Assembly (NCBI GenBank): GCA_018398765.1
Contig: JAHBMJ010000408.1
Location: 1 to 48,461 of the forward strand
Length of the DNA stretch: 48,461 bases
Direction of reading: 5' to 3'
Origin: Chromera velia
Lineage: Eukaryota > Sar > Chromeraceae
Part shown: piece after piece, positions 11,901 to 21,703 of the stretch
Layout of the letters: every line of letters starts with the position of its first letter
Numbering within the stretch: position 1 is the stretch's first letter
The notes under the pieces: model-generated
The model's database searches: none
Seen by the model: the letters and a program-made list of their open reading frames with translations, nothing else
What the model was told of the DNA's origin: nothing
Made by a program: the position numbers and the translations under genes

Positions 11901-12270
11901 ACGCGATCGATTGAAATTGGGTGAACTTGCGGCAATCATCGGGCAATTGAATCTGGACAGAATAGGCATGCTTCTCAAAACAAACCACTAACCTGTTCTG
12001 TTCAGAAATTAGAAGAGAATGCATCATTTCATCTCCCATCAATGTCTACTTTTTTCTTTGGTCATTGGGGTTTTGCTGCTCATATTTCTACCTTCCACGT
12101 AGCAGATCCACTTCTGTCTGTTCACTTTGGGATTCTCACATGCAGGGTGTGCTCTTTCCGCTTCTTTCTATGCTCTACTACGGTCATAACGGGGGTTCTC
12201 TCTCCAACATCTTGCCCCTGGCCGGATGTCTCTTTTCCTTCTTGAATCTTTCTATGAGAGAGACAGGGAG
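11901..12270. other. 3' flank of RPL21, no gene seen
   Basis: Likely 3' UTR and flanking DNA of RPL21. I see no further coding sequence before the simple repeats begin. Confidence 0.6.
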
Positions 12271-12309
12271 CGAGGCTGCTTGTGTCTGTATGCGAGGGTG
12301 TGTCTGTGC

Positions 12310-12352
<43 letters not shown>

Positions 12353-12584
12353 TGTTTGTGTGCGTGTGTCTGTGTGTGTTCGTGTTTGTGAGTGTGAGTG
12401 TGAGTGTGAGTGTGTCTGTGTGTGTTCGTGTTTGTGAGTGTGAGTGTGAGTGAGGGTGAGTGTGTGGGTGAGTGTGAGGGTGAGGGAGTGAGTGAGTGAG
12501 TGAGTGAGTGAGTGAGTGTGAGTGTGTGTGTCTGTGCGTGCGCGCGTGCGTGCGTGCGTGTGACTGAGTGTCTGGGTGACTGCG

Positions 12585-12654
<70 letters not shown>

Positions 12655-13150
12655 TGTCTGTGTCTGTGTCTGTGTCTCTCTCTCTCTCTCCCCCCCTCTC
12701 TCTCTCTGTGTGTCTCTCTGTGTGTGTGTGTGTGTGTGTGTGTGACAGAAAGACAAAGGGACACCCACAGCAAGCCAGCCAGCCACCCACCCACCCACCC
12801 ACCAGCACCCACGCACACGATCTCTCTCTCTCTCCCTCCCCCTCCCCCTCCCCCTCTCCCTCTCCCTCTCCCTCNNNNNNNNNNNNNNNNNNNNNNNNNN
12901 NNNNNNNNNNNNNNNNNNNNNNNNNNNNNNNNNNNNNNNNNNNNNNNNNNNNNNNNNNNNNNNNNNNNNNNNNNNNNNNNNNNNNNNNNNNNNNNNNNNN
13001 NNNNNNNNNNNNNNNNNNNNNNNNNNNNNNNNNNNNNNNNNNNNNNNNNNNNNNNNNNNNNNNNNNNNNNNNNCTCTCTCTCTCTCTCTCCCTCTCTCTC
13101 TCTCTCCCCCCCTCTCCCTCTCTCATTTTATCTCTCTGTCTCTCAGACAC
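12271..13150. repeat. Mixed GT, GTGA, CTGT and CT repeats around an assembly gap
   Basis: Dinucleotide and tetranucleotide repeats: GT with GA at 12310-12350, TGAG at 12380-12530, CTGT/CT/GT at 12580-12745, then CCACC and CTCCCC up to the gap. CT repeats continue on the far side to about 13145. Open frames across this stretch contain runs of unknown residues and are not genes. Confidence 0.95.
12875..13073. other. Assembly gap of 199 N
   Basis: Run of undetermined bases flanked on both sides by CT-rich repeats, so it probably represents collapsed microsatellite of unknown true length. Confidence 0.99.
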
Positions 13151-13537
13151 TGTGTGTCTGTCTCATTCTTTGTGCGCGTGTCAATGTGTGGAAATTTACT
13201 CTGGAAAACTGTCGTTCTCCTTTCTAGTCTGTTTCTCAAATAAGTTGTTACAAGTTTTTTTTTCTTGTATTTCGCTTCCTTACCATTTTAGTTTGAAGTC
13301 GTAATTAAAATGGGTTTTCTCTCACATATATTTAGAAACCTTTTGAAACATTTTAAAAATAGTTTGCCAGATAAATTGGAATATGCAGAATTGATTGATT
13401 GAATTACTTTCAATTAACATTTGGAAGATGTTGGAGAAATTAGGATTAGCTTCGGTACGCTTAAATTGGTTTACATGATTTGTTATTTACATTGGCCGTG
13501 TGTCTACTTATGTTTCAACGTTGAATATAATCCTGAA
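13146..13537. other. AT-rich spacer, no gene seen
   Basis: Short AT-rich stretch between the CT repeats and the first inverted-repeat element. No coding frame, RNA gene or repeat relation was recognised. Confidence 0.5.
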
Positions 13538-13750
13538 GGGGCATAAAAAAATCTGTTTATCCCATAGTGTGGGATAAGCTCAGCTGGACCCCCCCCCCGG
13601 GCCTCCTCTGGGTCCCATATGCGCCACCGCATGGGTCTTTTTATCCTATAGTCACTAGGCGTCGCCGCATTTGACCCTGAGTCCATTTGTCATGAATAAC
13701 CCCCCCCTCTTATCCCACACTGTGGGATAAGCAAATTTTTTTGTGCCCCC
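13538..13750. mobile_element. 213 bp inverted-repeat element (MITE-like)
   Basis: The left end reads GGGGCATAAAAAAATCTG followed by TTATCCCATAGTGTGGGATAAG parts; the reverse complement of the right end reads GGGGCACAAAAAAATTTG followed by the same TTATCCCA-GTGTGGGATAAG block. The terminal inverted repeats are about 41 bp with few mismatches, and each arm has its own small palindrome. No target duplication is clear. The GGGGCA terminus resembles the ends of the elements at 15331 and 26177, so they may share a mobilising transposase. Confidence 0.7.
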
Positions 13751-13888
13751 GATCGAATGATCAATGGATTGATTCATTGATTGATTATGACGTGCGGCTT
13801 CCAGTAGCTTCGAATAACTACCACCGGCCGACCACCAGAGTCCAAACCAAAATGAAGTTTGAATTAAAATTTGAGGGCCAACATACAC

Positions 13889-13893
13889 GTTTA
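13889..13893. repeat. Target-site duplication GTTTA, left copy
   Basis: GTTTA directly abuts the left LTR here and the identical GTTTA abuts the right LTR at 17413-17417. This 5 bp duplication fixes the element boundaries at 13894 and 17412. Confidence 0.85.
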
Positions 13894-14151
13894 CGCTATG
13901 GAGTGTGGTGTAGTGGCCAGCTGTTATACGGGGCTCATTTGGTATAAGAAGTTCTACCATGCAAGGTTACTACTTCTAGACGTTTTCTTATAGACTATCA
14001 TACAACGACTTAACTCACGGCTGACTGCGTGCATGCATGCGCATAGCTTAATTACATAAACGCGAATGTGCTCGAACTGCGCGCACCTCGATATTGTCTG
14101 ACATGCTGCTTTGCATATCATTGGGCGGCTGGCTAGCCTCACAATATTACG
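13894..14151 (-). repeat. 3' LTR of the non-autonomous element
   Basis: 258 bp, aligning without gaps to 17155-17412. By hand count there are 32 differences (about 88% identity), 31 of them transitions. The terminal bases are CG rather than the usual TG..CA; the CGTAAC/GTTACG ends are clearest in the other copy. Confidence 0.88.
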
Positions 14152-14156
14152 TACCA

Positions 14157-14166
14157 CCTCCCCCCT
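14157..14166 (-). other. Polypurine tract of the non-autonomous element
   Basis: On the minus strand AGGGGGGAGG, five bases before the 3' LTR, where plus-strand priming is expected. A second purine-rich block at about 14480-14497 is similar and may be a relic. Confidence 0.7.
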
Positions 14167-15330
14167 GAAGCTACGTCCACGCTGGCTTACCCAGAGAACG
14201 CAAGGGAATTTTCTAATGCAACTCTTTAGGGCAATAAAGTGGTAATCGTTGATTAGATCATCGCTTTCCCTCACTTACAGCGTCGTAAAAAATAGAACGC
14301 TTTTCTTCTCTTCTCTTTCTTTTCTTTTATCTCTCTTATTTCTGATTTCAGAATTTCCTTTACAGTCTTTCCTGTGGCTCTTCTTCTCTTTCGCATCGTC
14401 AACTCATAGTCCACTTCAATCAACCCATCACAACTCATAACCACCCTGCGTACTGCTTTCACCGTACACCCAGTGTACATACCCCCTCCCCCTTTAAGGC
14501 TGCATCCACGCTCGGTCAAAGAGAGTGAGACGCGCATGAGAACAACAACAAAAAAAAAATTCAGACGAAAAAGGACGAAAAACATATACATCGGCACACA
14601 ATGGTTCTTTCGTTCACGGAGTCTATTGGATACCATAGTACTGCATCTCCCAATCGGTTGGCCTTACAATCACCCCCGGCTCTTTCACATCTGTTCGATC
14701 CGAGTCTCCGTTAGTTTGGTGCTGCTGCTCTCAGACTGATGGAGGTTGTGGATTGATAGAAGTCTGCGCTGAAGTGCGGGCGGTCCGTACGCCCCTCATC
14801 TGTCGCACTGCAGGTCTCACTTCTGGCATAAAGGGTCTTACTTCGCCTTGATACCCATTCATCCCCCCATCATACATTCCTTCCATTTGCGGACTCCCAC
14901 GGCGTGCCAAAAATGCATACCAATCCGATTCGGCAGTGCCACTTCCTCACTCTCGATGCACAAATTCTTCCCCCATTCGTATCCGAAGAGACAAGTCTTT
15001 CCAATACTCCCACCTGATAGGATCAATCGGAGGAGAGGGCGCTGACGGTTTTGCTGGCTCTTGGGCCGCCTCTAGGGGCCGCCTGCTTCTTCTTCCTCTT
15101 TTCCTCCTTTATTTCCTCTCTTGCCTCCGTCTCGCCTGACGAAAGAATGTCAGACCATCCAACGGGACTGCAGGACAAACTTCCCCCACTCCCTCACTGA
15201 TTGGAGACAAAACGGAACTATCACCCTGCGTCGCATGCTGCAAAACAAACATCTCTTTCTTATACTTTACCTGCCGTCTCCTTTCTTTCTTCTGGTGCCT
15301 TTTCTCTTGGTCTCTCTCTGCTTTTCCCTA

Positions 15331-15933
15331 GGGGGGGGGCACTTCAGCCGGTTACACCATGGTTACTGACCTTACACCCCCCCCCTACAACCTAGCCTAC
15401 AACGTATGACATGTAACCATCAGTCAAAACTTACGACTCAAAAGTGGTGCCAATCGATTAATTACGTTTGATTATTCATAAAACTGGTTTCAAAATTGTT
15501 AAACAATTCAGGTTATGGTTAAAAATGATGAAAAATGATGTGTCACACTCACTTTGCCCCCAAACCCCCCGTAACTGGGTAACCCATAACCTTTTTTGAC
15601 CCCCCTTAAAAATGAAGTAACCTCCCTCAAGAAGCATTCAAACATGTTCCAAACATCATTTTAAATATTTTTAAAAGTTGAAAATTTGGTCGGTTACTGA
15701 GGTTAAAATGCTTATAACCAGGTAACCTGTAACCTCTTTGTATGACAAAGATAAAAAGGGGGTAACCTAAAGTAACCATCATGTGGCCTACACTTCAAAA
15801 ACACCAGATTTTGACGTAACTTGACCAGGCGGAGCTCCAAGTTGCCGGACTAGCTCGCAAAAATCTGTTTCTATTCATATTTTATGTCATTCTGGGCTCA
15901 AAATCTACCATAACCTTCCAGAGTGCCCCCCCC
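15331..15933. mobile_element. 603 bp poly-G-ended element, copy 1
   Basis: Begins with nine G then CACTTC and ends GAGTG then eight C, so the ends are inverted repeats of G8CACT. It shares its entire length with 26177-26750. It has no coding frame. Inside are about a dozen GTAAC or GTTAC motifs in both orientations, often as GGTTAC/GTAACC, which look like subterminal transposase-binding repeats. The 5' flank is CCTA; the 3' flank GAAGC does not match it, so no target duplication is visible for this copy. Confidence 0.82.
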
Positions 15934-16720
15934 GAAGCTTTTCCTGGATTCTTACCATCAAAGTCATTTCCCTACCTACCTGTCTCCAAATGATTGAGCT
16001 GCGGAGATGGACTATATAGTCTTTCAGACTGGCAGTGGATTTGTTCTCTCAATTCCTAACTCCTAACTCCATACAGCAATTCAAACAAGTCTTTTCCCAC
16101 ATCTCCTTCTTCCTTCCCACTCCTTTCAATCCGGTACAGCTCCATTGGAGTAGCCTCATTCATCTGACCATCCGGCTCCCTCCGGCAAAAGCCATCACAG
16201 GGGAGTTCTAACCGAAATCAAAAGTCGTCTGAGACGTTGCAAAGAACACGCCCCCATTGGCATTGACAATCCCACTCCCCTGTTATACTTTCCATGTCCC
16301 TCTGCCTTCTTTCTAGGATGACTGACTGAAGTCCGACTCGAACATCGTACTTAGAGTTTTAGTAAGTGTGGCTCCTACGGAGCTCACAGGGATACTTCTC
16401 TCTCATACCCCAGACACCTACACATCTTTTTCCTACCATGACTGATTGCTGTCAAAACCTTGCCTGCTCATTTCACCCCTCTTTCCACTTCGATTTGCAT
16501 TTCTATGTGCGCCTGGGGCTTTATGCATGCCTTCAGAGAAGACGTCTCTGGGCTGGTGGACTTTCTATTTCTTTTCCCTCCCTGCTGACTTTTTTGGGTG
16601 AACAGTATTACAGTGCTCAGATGATTGCTGAGACTGCGTTTGCTCTGTCACTTTTCTCTTCCAGGCTGTTTCTCTCAACCTGCGACTCCTGCGAGTTTTC
16701 GGTTTACCCGTATTGGTGTG

Positions 16721-17071
16721 TCAAGTTGCATGTTGGACTGCACTCTGCTTCTCAGAAATCTCAGTTGGTGGAATAGATGGTCTACTGGCTCCTGTAGACT
16801 CCAAGAGTCGCTCTGCAATCTCAAAACCTTCCTTCAAGAGGCTCTCACCGTTTGTTTGCACTTCTCCGGATGGAATGTCCTTGAGTTTTTGAAGTTCACA
16901 TACAAGCGAAAGAAAATTTCCGAAACATTCCCAGATCGACATGACCGACGTACTACTCAAGGCTTTTGAGAACTTTTTGCAAAATAAAGCAATGAACTCG
17001 TACTTTTTGTTTGTTATAGTGGTTGTGTGCGTAGTTAGTACAAGTTGTGTGAAGCTGCAAAGAGACCTCAC
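16721..17071 (-). pseudogene. Gag-like remnant of the non-autonomous LTR element
   Basis: An open stretch on the minus strand just inside the 5' LTR and primer binding site, ending in SEKQSAVQHAT. It is moderately charged and helical in character, as expected for a gag start, but has no zinc knuckle and stops after about 110 codons. Assignment as gag rests on position. Downstream minus-strand frames at 15050-14880 and 14640-14270 are also open in pieces. Confidence 0.4.
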
Positions 17072-17144
17072 ACTGTCAGATTGAAAACGTGTTCACGACC
17101 CGAGATGGATGGTCTGCGAACTCTACTGAGGCTGATCGTTTCAT

Positions 17145-17154
17145 TCTGCTACCA
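17145..17154 (-). other. Primer binding site of the non-autonomous element
   Basis: TGGTAGCAGA on the minus strand, immediately adjacent to the 5' LTR. It begins with TGG, complementary to the CCA end of a tRNA. Confidence 0.75.
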
Positions 17155-17412
17155 CGTAACGGAGTGTGGTGCAGTGGCCAGCTGTTGTACGGGGCTCATT
17201 TAGTATAAGAAGTTTTGCTATGCAAGGTTACTACTTCCAGATGCTTCCTTATAGACTGTCACACAACGGCTTGACTCACGGCTGACTGCGTACATGCATG
17301 CGCGTAGCTTAATTGCATAAACGTGAATACGCTCGAACTGCGTGCACCTTGATACTGTTTGACATGCTGCTTTGTGTATCGTTGGGCGGCTGGCTAGCCT
17401 CACAACGTTACG
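17155..17412 (-). repeat. 5' LTR of the non-autonomous element
   Basis: 258 bp partner of 13894-14151. On the minus strand it starts CGTAACGTTGTGAGG and ends CTCCGTTACG, giving 6 bp terminal inverted repeats CGTAAC/GTTACG. It is followed outside by the right copy of the GTTTA duplication (17413-17417). Confidence 0.88.
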
Positions 17413-17898
17413 GTTTATGCACGTTTGTTTTACATTGTCCTAAAATATGGTAAAACTCAGTAAAATAATTAGTTATAATTAGTAAAACTACTTAAAACAT
17501 GAAGAGGAATTCAAAAAATCGTGACGATTCAGGTTTCTATTATACATGCCGTGTCCTTTTATATGAGAGACGGATATCTAGCCGGCCTAGTCTGTCCAAA
17601 GGTTCCGAAAATCTAAATAAAACCACTTGAAAAAGGGTATAAAAAGAGAAACCGTCACTAACCGTGGCAAACTTTTCATTCGAGGTTGAACGCACTCTCT
17701 GATGCGGTTGGACGGGAATGCCGATGATTGGACGGGAATGCAGTGGCACACGCGGGCATACGATGGCACGATCCCACTAAGTTCGAATTTCTTCGAATTA
17801 CTTCGAATTCATTGCTTCGGACCCCAAAATACCCCAAAGACCGCATAACATCGCGCAGCATTTCTCGCAATTCTTCATCACAGGGTCAGAGACGATGA

Positions 17899-19212
17899 TT
17901 GAGGGTCAGAGACTCCTTTCAAACATCGAAACCGAGTCTCCCCTCTTCCTCTGCTCTAACCGATGCTGTAAGTGACTTAATTGTATCCAGTCGCCTGAAC
18001 GACACACTGAACGGCAGGTCGAGAGGAATCTGCATGATGCTGGACACCAGCGCCACGCTTGCGTCTATCCTCGAAGGAGCGAGTGAAACGAGGGACAGCA
18101 GACATTTAGTTGAAGGAGAAGTAAATGAAGAAGTCAGAGAAAACAAAAGGCAACGACACCGCGGGCTTGAATTTCTTGATGATCGCTTTTCGGAGACGGC
18201 ATGCGAACAGTTGTACGCGAACGGAGTGACATCTGGTAAGTTCGGTCTTGAGCTACTCTGTTCATGTGCGCTGTGAACAGTCAGAAAGGGACCTATTTGA
18301 ATTCTCCGCGCTCTACCCTTTCCTACCCATGATGTTGGTCATCTGCCTTTCCGCCTGGTTGTCTCTTCGCTTCCTTGTCTTCTTCTCCCCATTTTCCGGT
18401 CTTCCCTCTCGATGAGATTGGATTGCTTGGGTGAGTGTGCATGCATGACGCGCAGTTGCTGTTGCGACTGCGGCCGAAGTGTTGAAGGGAAGGGGAGATA
18501 AGAATAACCGTGAAGAGCTTCCATACACGGAAGTGTTCCAAACCAAATAATGTAGATGGCGTAGACGGCTAAGCAGTGCATTGGGTTAGTCATTCCGAGG
18601 CCGAGGGGGCGCGTCTGCAGTGGGGACTTGAAGCTTCACGGCAACTCTGCCTCGCACTTATTGTTCATGAATTCCCGTGCGAACTTTTGTGTGCAGCACA
18701 CCACGTCCTGACCCGTACGTATGCCGAATCTTCTTCAGATGCTGACCAGGTTGGTGAGAAGATGGAAGGAACGGAGTCCAACTCTGCCACTGCTGACCTC
18801 AGTGAATGCATCCACGCGTCCGTCACTTAGTCCCTCTGCATGTACAAGCGTCGGCACCATGGCTGCATCTGCCACGTGTGGGCTCACCTCTTGAAAACAG
18901 ACATTCTCTCTCAGCCTTTCGACTTCTTCAGTGCCCTCCCGAGGCTGCACAGGCAAAGGTATTGACGCACAACTTCCCAGCCAGTCAACAGAACCACACT
19001 GACCCATGGAAACGCCTCCGAATGCACGCTCCAGAATTTCTCGCTGTCTTTCTGTCTGTCTTCCTCCCTGCCTGTCTGTCTGTCTTCTGAAAGAAAGGAA
19101 GAGAAAAAAGAAAGAAAAGACGATGTTGTCTGTCCGTCCGTCCGTCCGTCCGTCTGTCCGTCTGTTCGTCTGTCTGTCTATCTATCTGCCGGTCTGTTTG
19201 TCTGTCTGTCTC

Positions 19213-19251
<39 letters not shown>

Positions 19252-21660
19252 TTCTTCTGAAACAAAGGAAGAAAAAAGGAAAGAAAAGACGATATACTCT
19301 GTCTGTCTGTGTGCGAATCGACAGGAAGAAAGAAAAACCATGTATGCCGCCAGCACCGTTTCTTTCTTTCTTTCCTTGCAGGAAGAAGTGAGGGATCTGC
19401 TCCTCCTGGCCTGCAAAGAGATCTATCGGCAACGTTTTCAGTTTGCCCACCGTGGACTCGCAAGAGGTTTGGGAAGCAAAAACGAAAGCAGAGGCCCTCA
19501 CAGAGGTGCAGAGGAGTGGGGGAGGGGGGACAGGGTTTTCAATGGTCGGCATTGGAAAGCGCAGAGAGACGCCGTGTGTGCGTCATCAAGAGAGGATAGT
19601 GGAAAAGAAGGGAGGGGGGGAGGAGAGGAGGAATCTGTGAACGTGGCCACTGATTCCATTTCTTCTTCCCCTGCCTCGAAACTGGACGGACCGACCGTCC
19701 ATACAGGATCTTGCCGGTCTGTTTGCCTGTCTGCCTGTCTGTCTGTCTGTCTGTCTGTCTGTCAGGGCATGCATCGAGACAGACGGACAGGTGTTTCGTT
19801 GCACGGGGGCGAGAAGAGAAGAGGCGGGATGCAAAAGGGAACTTGTGTTTGCAAGGAGACGACGGACACGCCTTCAATTTGTCGATTGATGACATTCAGC
19901 GCTCTTTGAAGAGAGAATCAATCAATCAGCATTTCGGTCGATTATCAACGGGCATACTCACATGCAGGCAGGCAGCGTTGCATTCTTTCTGTGCGTGCCG
20001 ATCTCCTGCTTGCCAATAAGCATCCATAAGGACCTCCCCATCTGTCCATGTGCTGCTACCGGCATTCCTGCCCGTCTGACTGCAGGTTTGATTCTCTGTT
20101 GGGAGGTTTTGACTTCGAAGTGCCAGCCAGCAGTCCTTACGGTCACGGAATTCCGTTTGGAGACTGGGTGGAGCTGCAGAGTGAAGACTCAAGTGTCCTC
20201 ACAGAGGTCCGTCGGGAAGGGGGGGGGGGGCTGACGCACAATCGTTTGTATGGATGAATGGATGGACTCCCAGAGATGCAGACACATCGGTGCAAACGCA
20301 TGTACAACAAAGTACAAAGGCAGACACGACGATGAAAAAAAAAAGGGAACCAAAGAAAGAAAGAAAGAAAGAACGTCGTCGGATTGTAGATGTACTGTGT
20401 GTCTGTGTGTGTCTGTGTGCTTTGTGTGTGGTTCTCTCTGTGAGTGCATCTGTGTGAGAGATCAGATGCTTCCGTGTTTTTCCTTGTAATCCGCGGCATC
20501 TGCAAGGTTACCTGCTGCTTTGTCTGTCTGTGTGTTTTCTTTTTCTCTGTCTGTCTTTTTCTAAGCATGCAGATCTGCTGGCGTCTCGCTGCTGAGGCTG
20601 CTCAACAACACGAGAGCAAAGAGGTCGTTTTGCTTTCAACATGTACGTGGGGGAGGTTGTGGATGGGTGAATGTGTAAGTGAGTAAGTGAGGGAGACCGG
20701 AACGAGGGGAGGGAGGGGGAGAGGGGAGGAGGAAAGAAGAGAGGCGAAGAGTCGATCTGGTGGTTTGCCGTCATCAGAGCAAGGAGATCGCCTACCTGTG
20801 AGATAGATGTTCATTCAGGGTGCACACGGGCATTTGACTCAGAAAGAAGTTGGCTTTTTTCTCTACCCATGCTTGTTTTCACTAGGCATTGGAAACGACC
20901 CGCGTGCTGCACCTTTCTTTCTCCCCAGAGTTTGAAAACTCATTTGAGAGCGGTACAGCCAGACATCCCCCCCTCGCTCGCTCCCTTCCTTCCGACTGCA
21001 GGCCCCCTCCCCCCTCCCCCCCTTCTCCTCGACTCAATGTCGTCCCCAACCGGATCCCCTGCGGATTCGAGTTCTGTTCTTTCAAGGATCCGTCTCCTGA
21101 CTGCCTGTGACTGGAGAGAACTCATGGCTGCGCTGGACGGGATCCACACTCGGGCTGCTGCTGCTGCTGCTGCAGCTGTTCGGGGGAGAGGGGGCGAACC
21201 GGGTCAGGGGGGGAATAGTTCTTCTGGTGCGAATACAAGTATAGGGGACGGGACGGCTTCCAGTGGGGCGCTCTCTCTGCTGATAGTCACGAACGTCACT
21301 CAAGTTCTCAACAGCCTCACGGGAGGGGCTGCGGCGCGTCAGTCCTTCTCGGGGTGTGTGTGGGGCTGTAGACAGGCAGACAGAGCGAGAAAGAAGGAAG
21401 GGAGGGAGGGAGGCGGGCAGGGAGGGCAGAAGAAGAAAATCGGACAGAGACTCGGGAAAAAGAAAGCGAGATGGAGGAGAAAGGGCTGACTGGGGAGAAT
21501 TTGTGCTCGGACCCTTCTCATTTCTTTCTCACCCTTTCGCTTTTGCATGAAAACCGGCCAGCTAATGCAAGGTTTCCCTCTGCTGATTTTTGGCAGCACG
21601 TACCCGTGTCTTTCTTGCTCTCCGCTCTCTCTCTTATAGCGCAGGTAGACATGCAAACCG

Positions 21661-21703
<43 letters not shown>

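Larger units (their letters stand above)
13894..17412 (-). mobile_element. Complete non-autonomous LTR retrotransposon
   Basis: Two direct repeats of equal length (258 bp) bound a 3.5 kb element on the minus strand. The right-hand LTR (17155-17412) is the 5' LTR: directly inside it the minus strand reads TGGTAGCAGAATG, a typical tRNA primer binding site. Directly before the left-hand 3' LTR (13894-14151) lies a polypurine tract, AGGGGGGAGG on the minus strand (plus 14157-14166). GTTTA target duplications flank it. The interior has only broken frames, including a gag-like stretch at about 17070-16720, and no recognisable protease, RT or integrase, so it would depend on another element. A 603 bp element is inserted at 15331-15933, leaving about 2.9 kb of its own sequence. 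Confidence 0.85.

Noticed and set aside
12122-13304. Open frames of 188-342 codons across the gap
   Set aside because: They consist of dinucleotide-repeat peptides and unknown residues from the N run.
13900-14080. tRNA-derived SINE, because TGGTGTAGTGGCCAGC looks like an A box and GCTCGAACTGC like a B box
   Set aside because: The boxes are about 150 bases apart, and the repeat is explained by a pair of LTRs with primer site, polypurine tract and target duplication.
14848-15395. Plus-strand frames of 60-80 codons inside the non-autonomous LTR element
   Set aside because: They are antisense to the element and show no motif; the element is on the minus strand.
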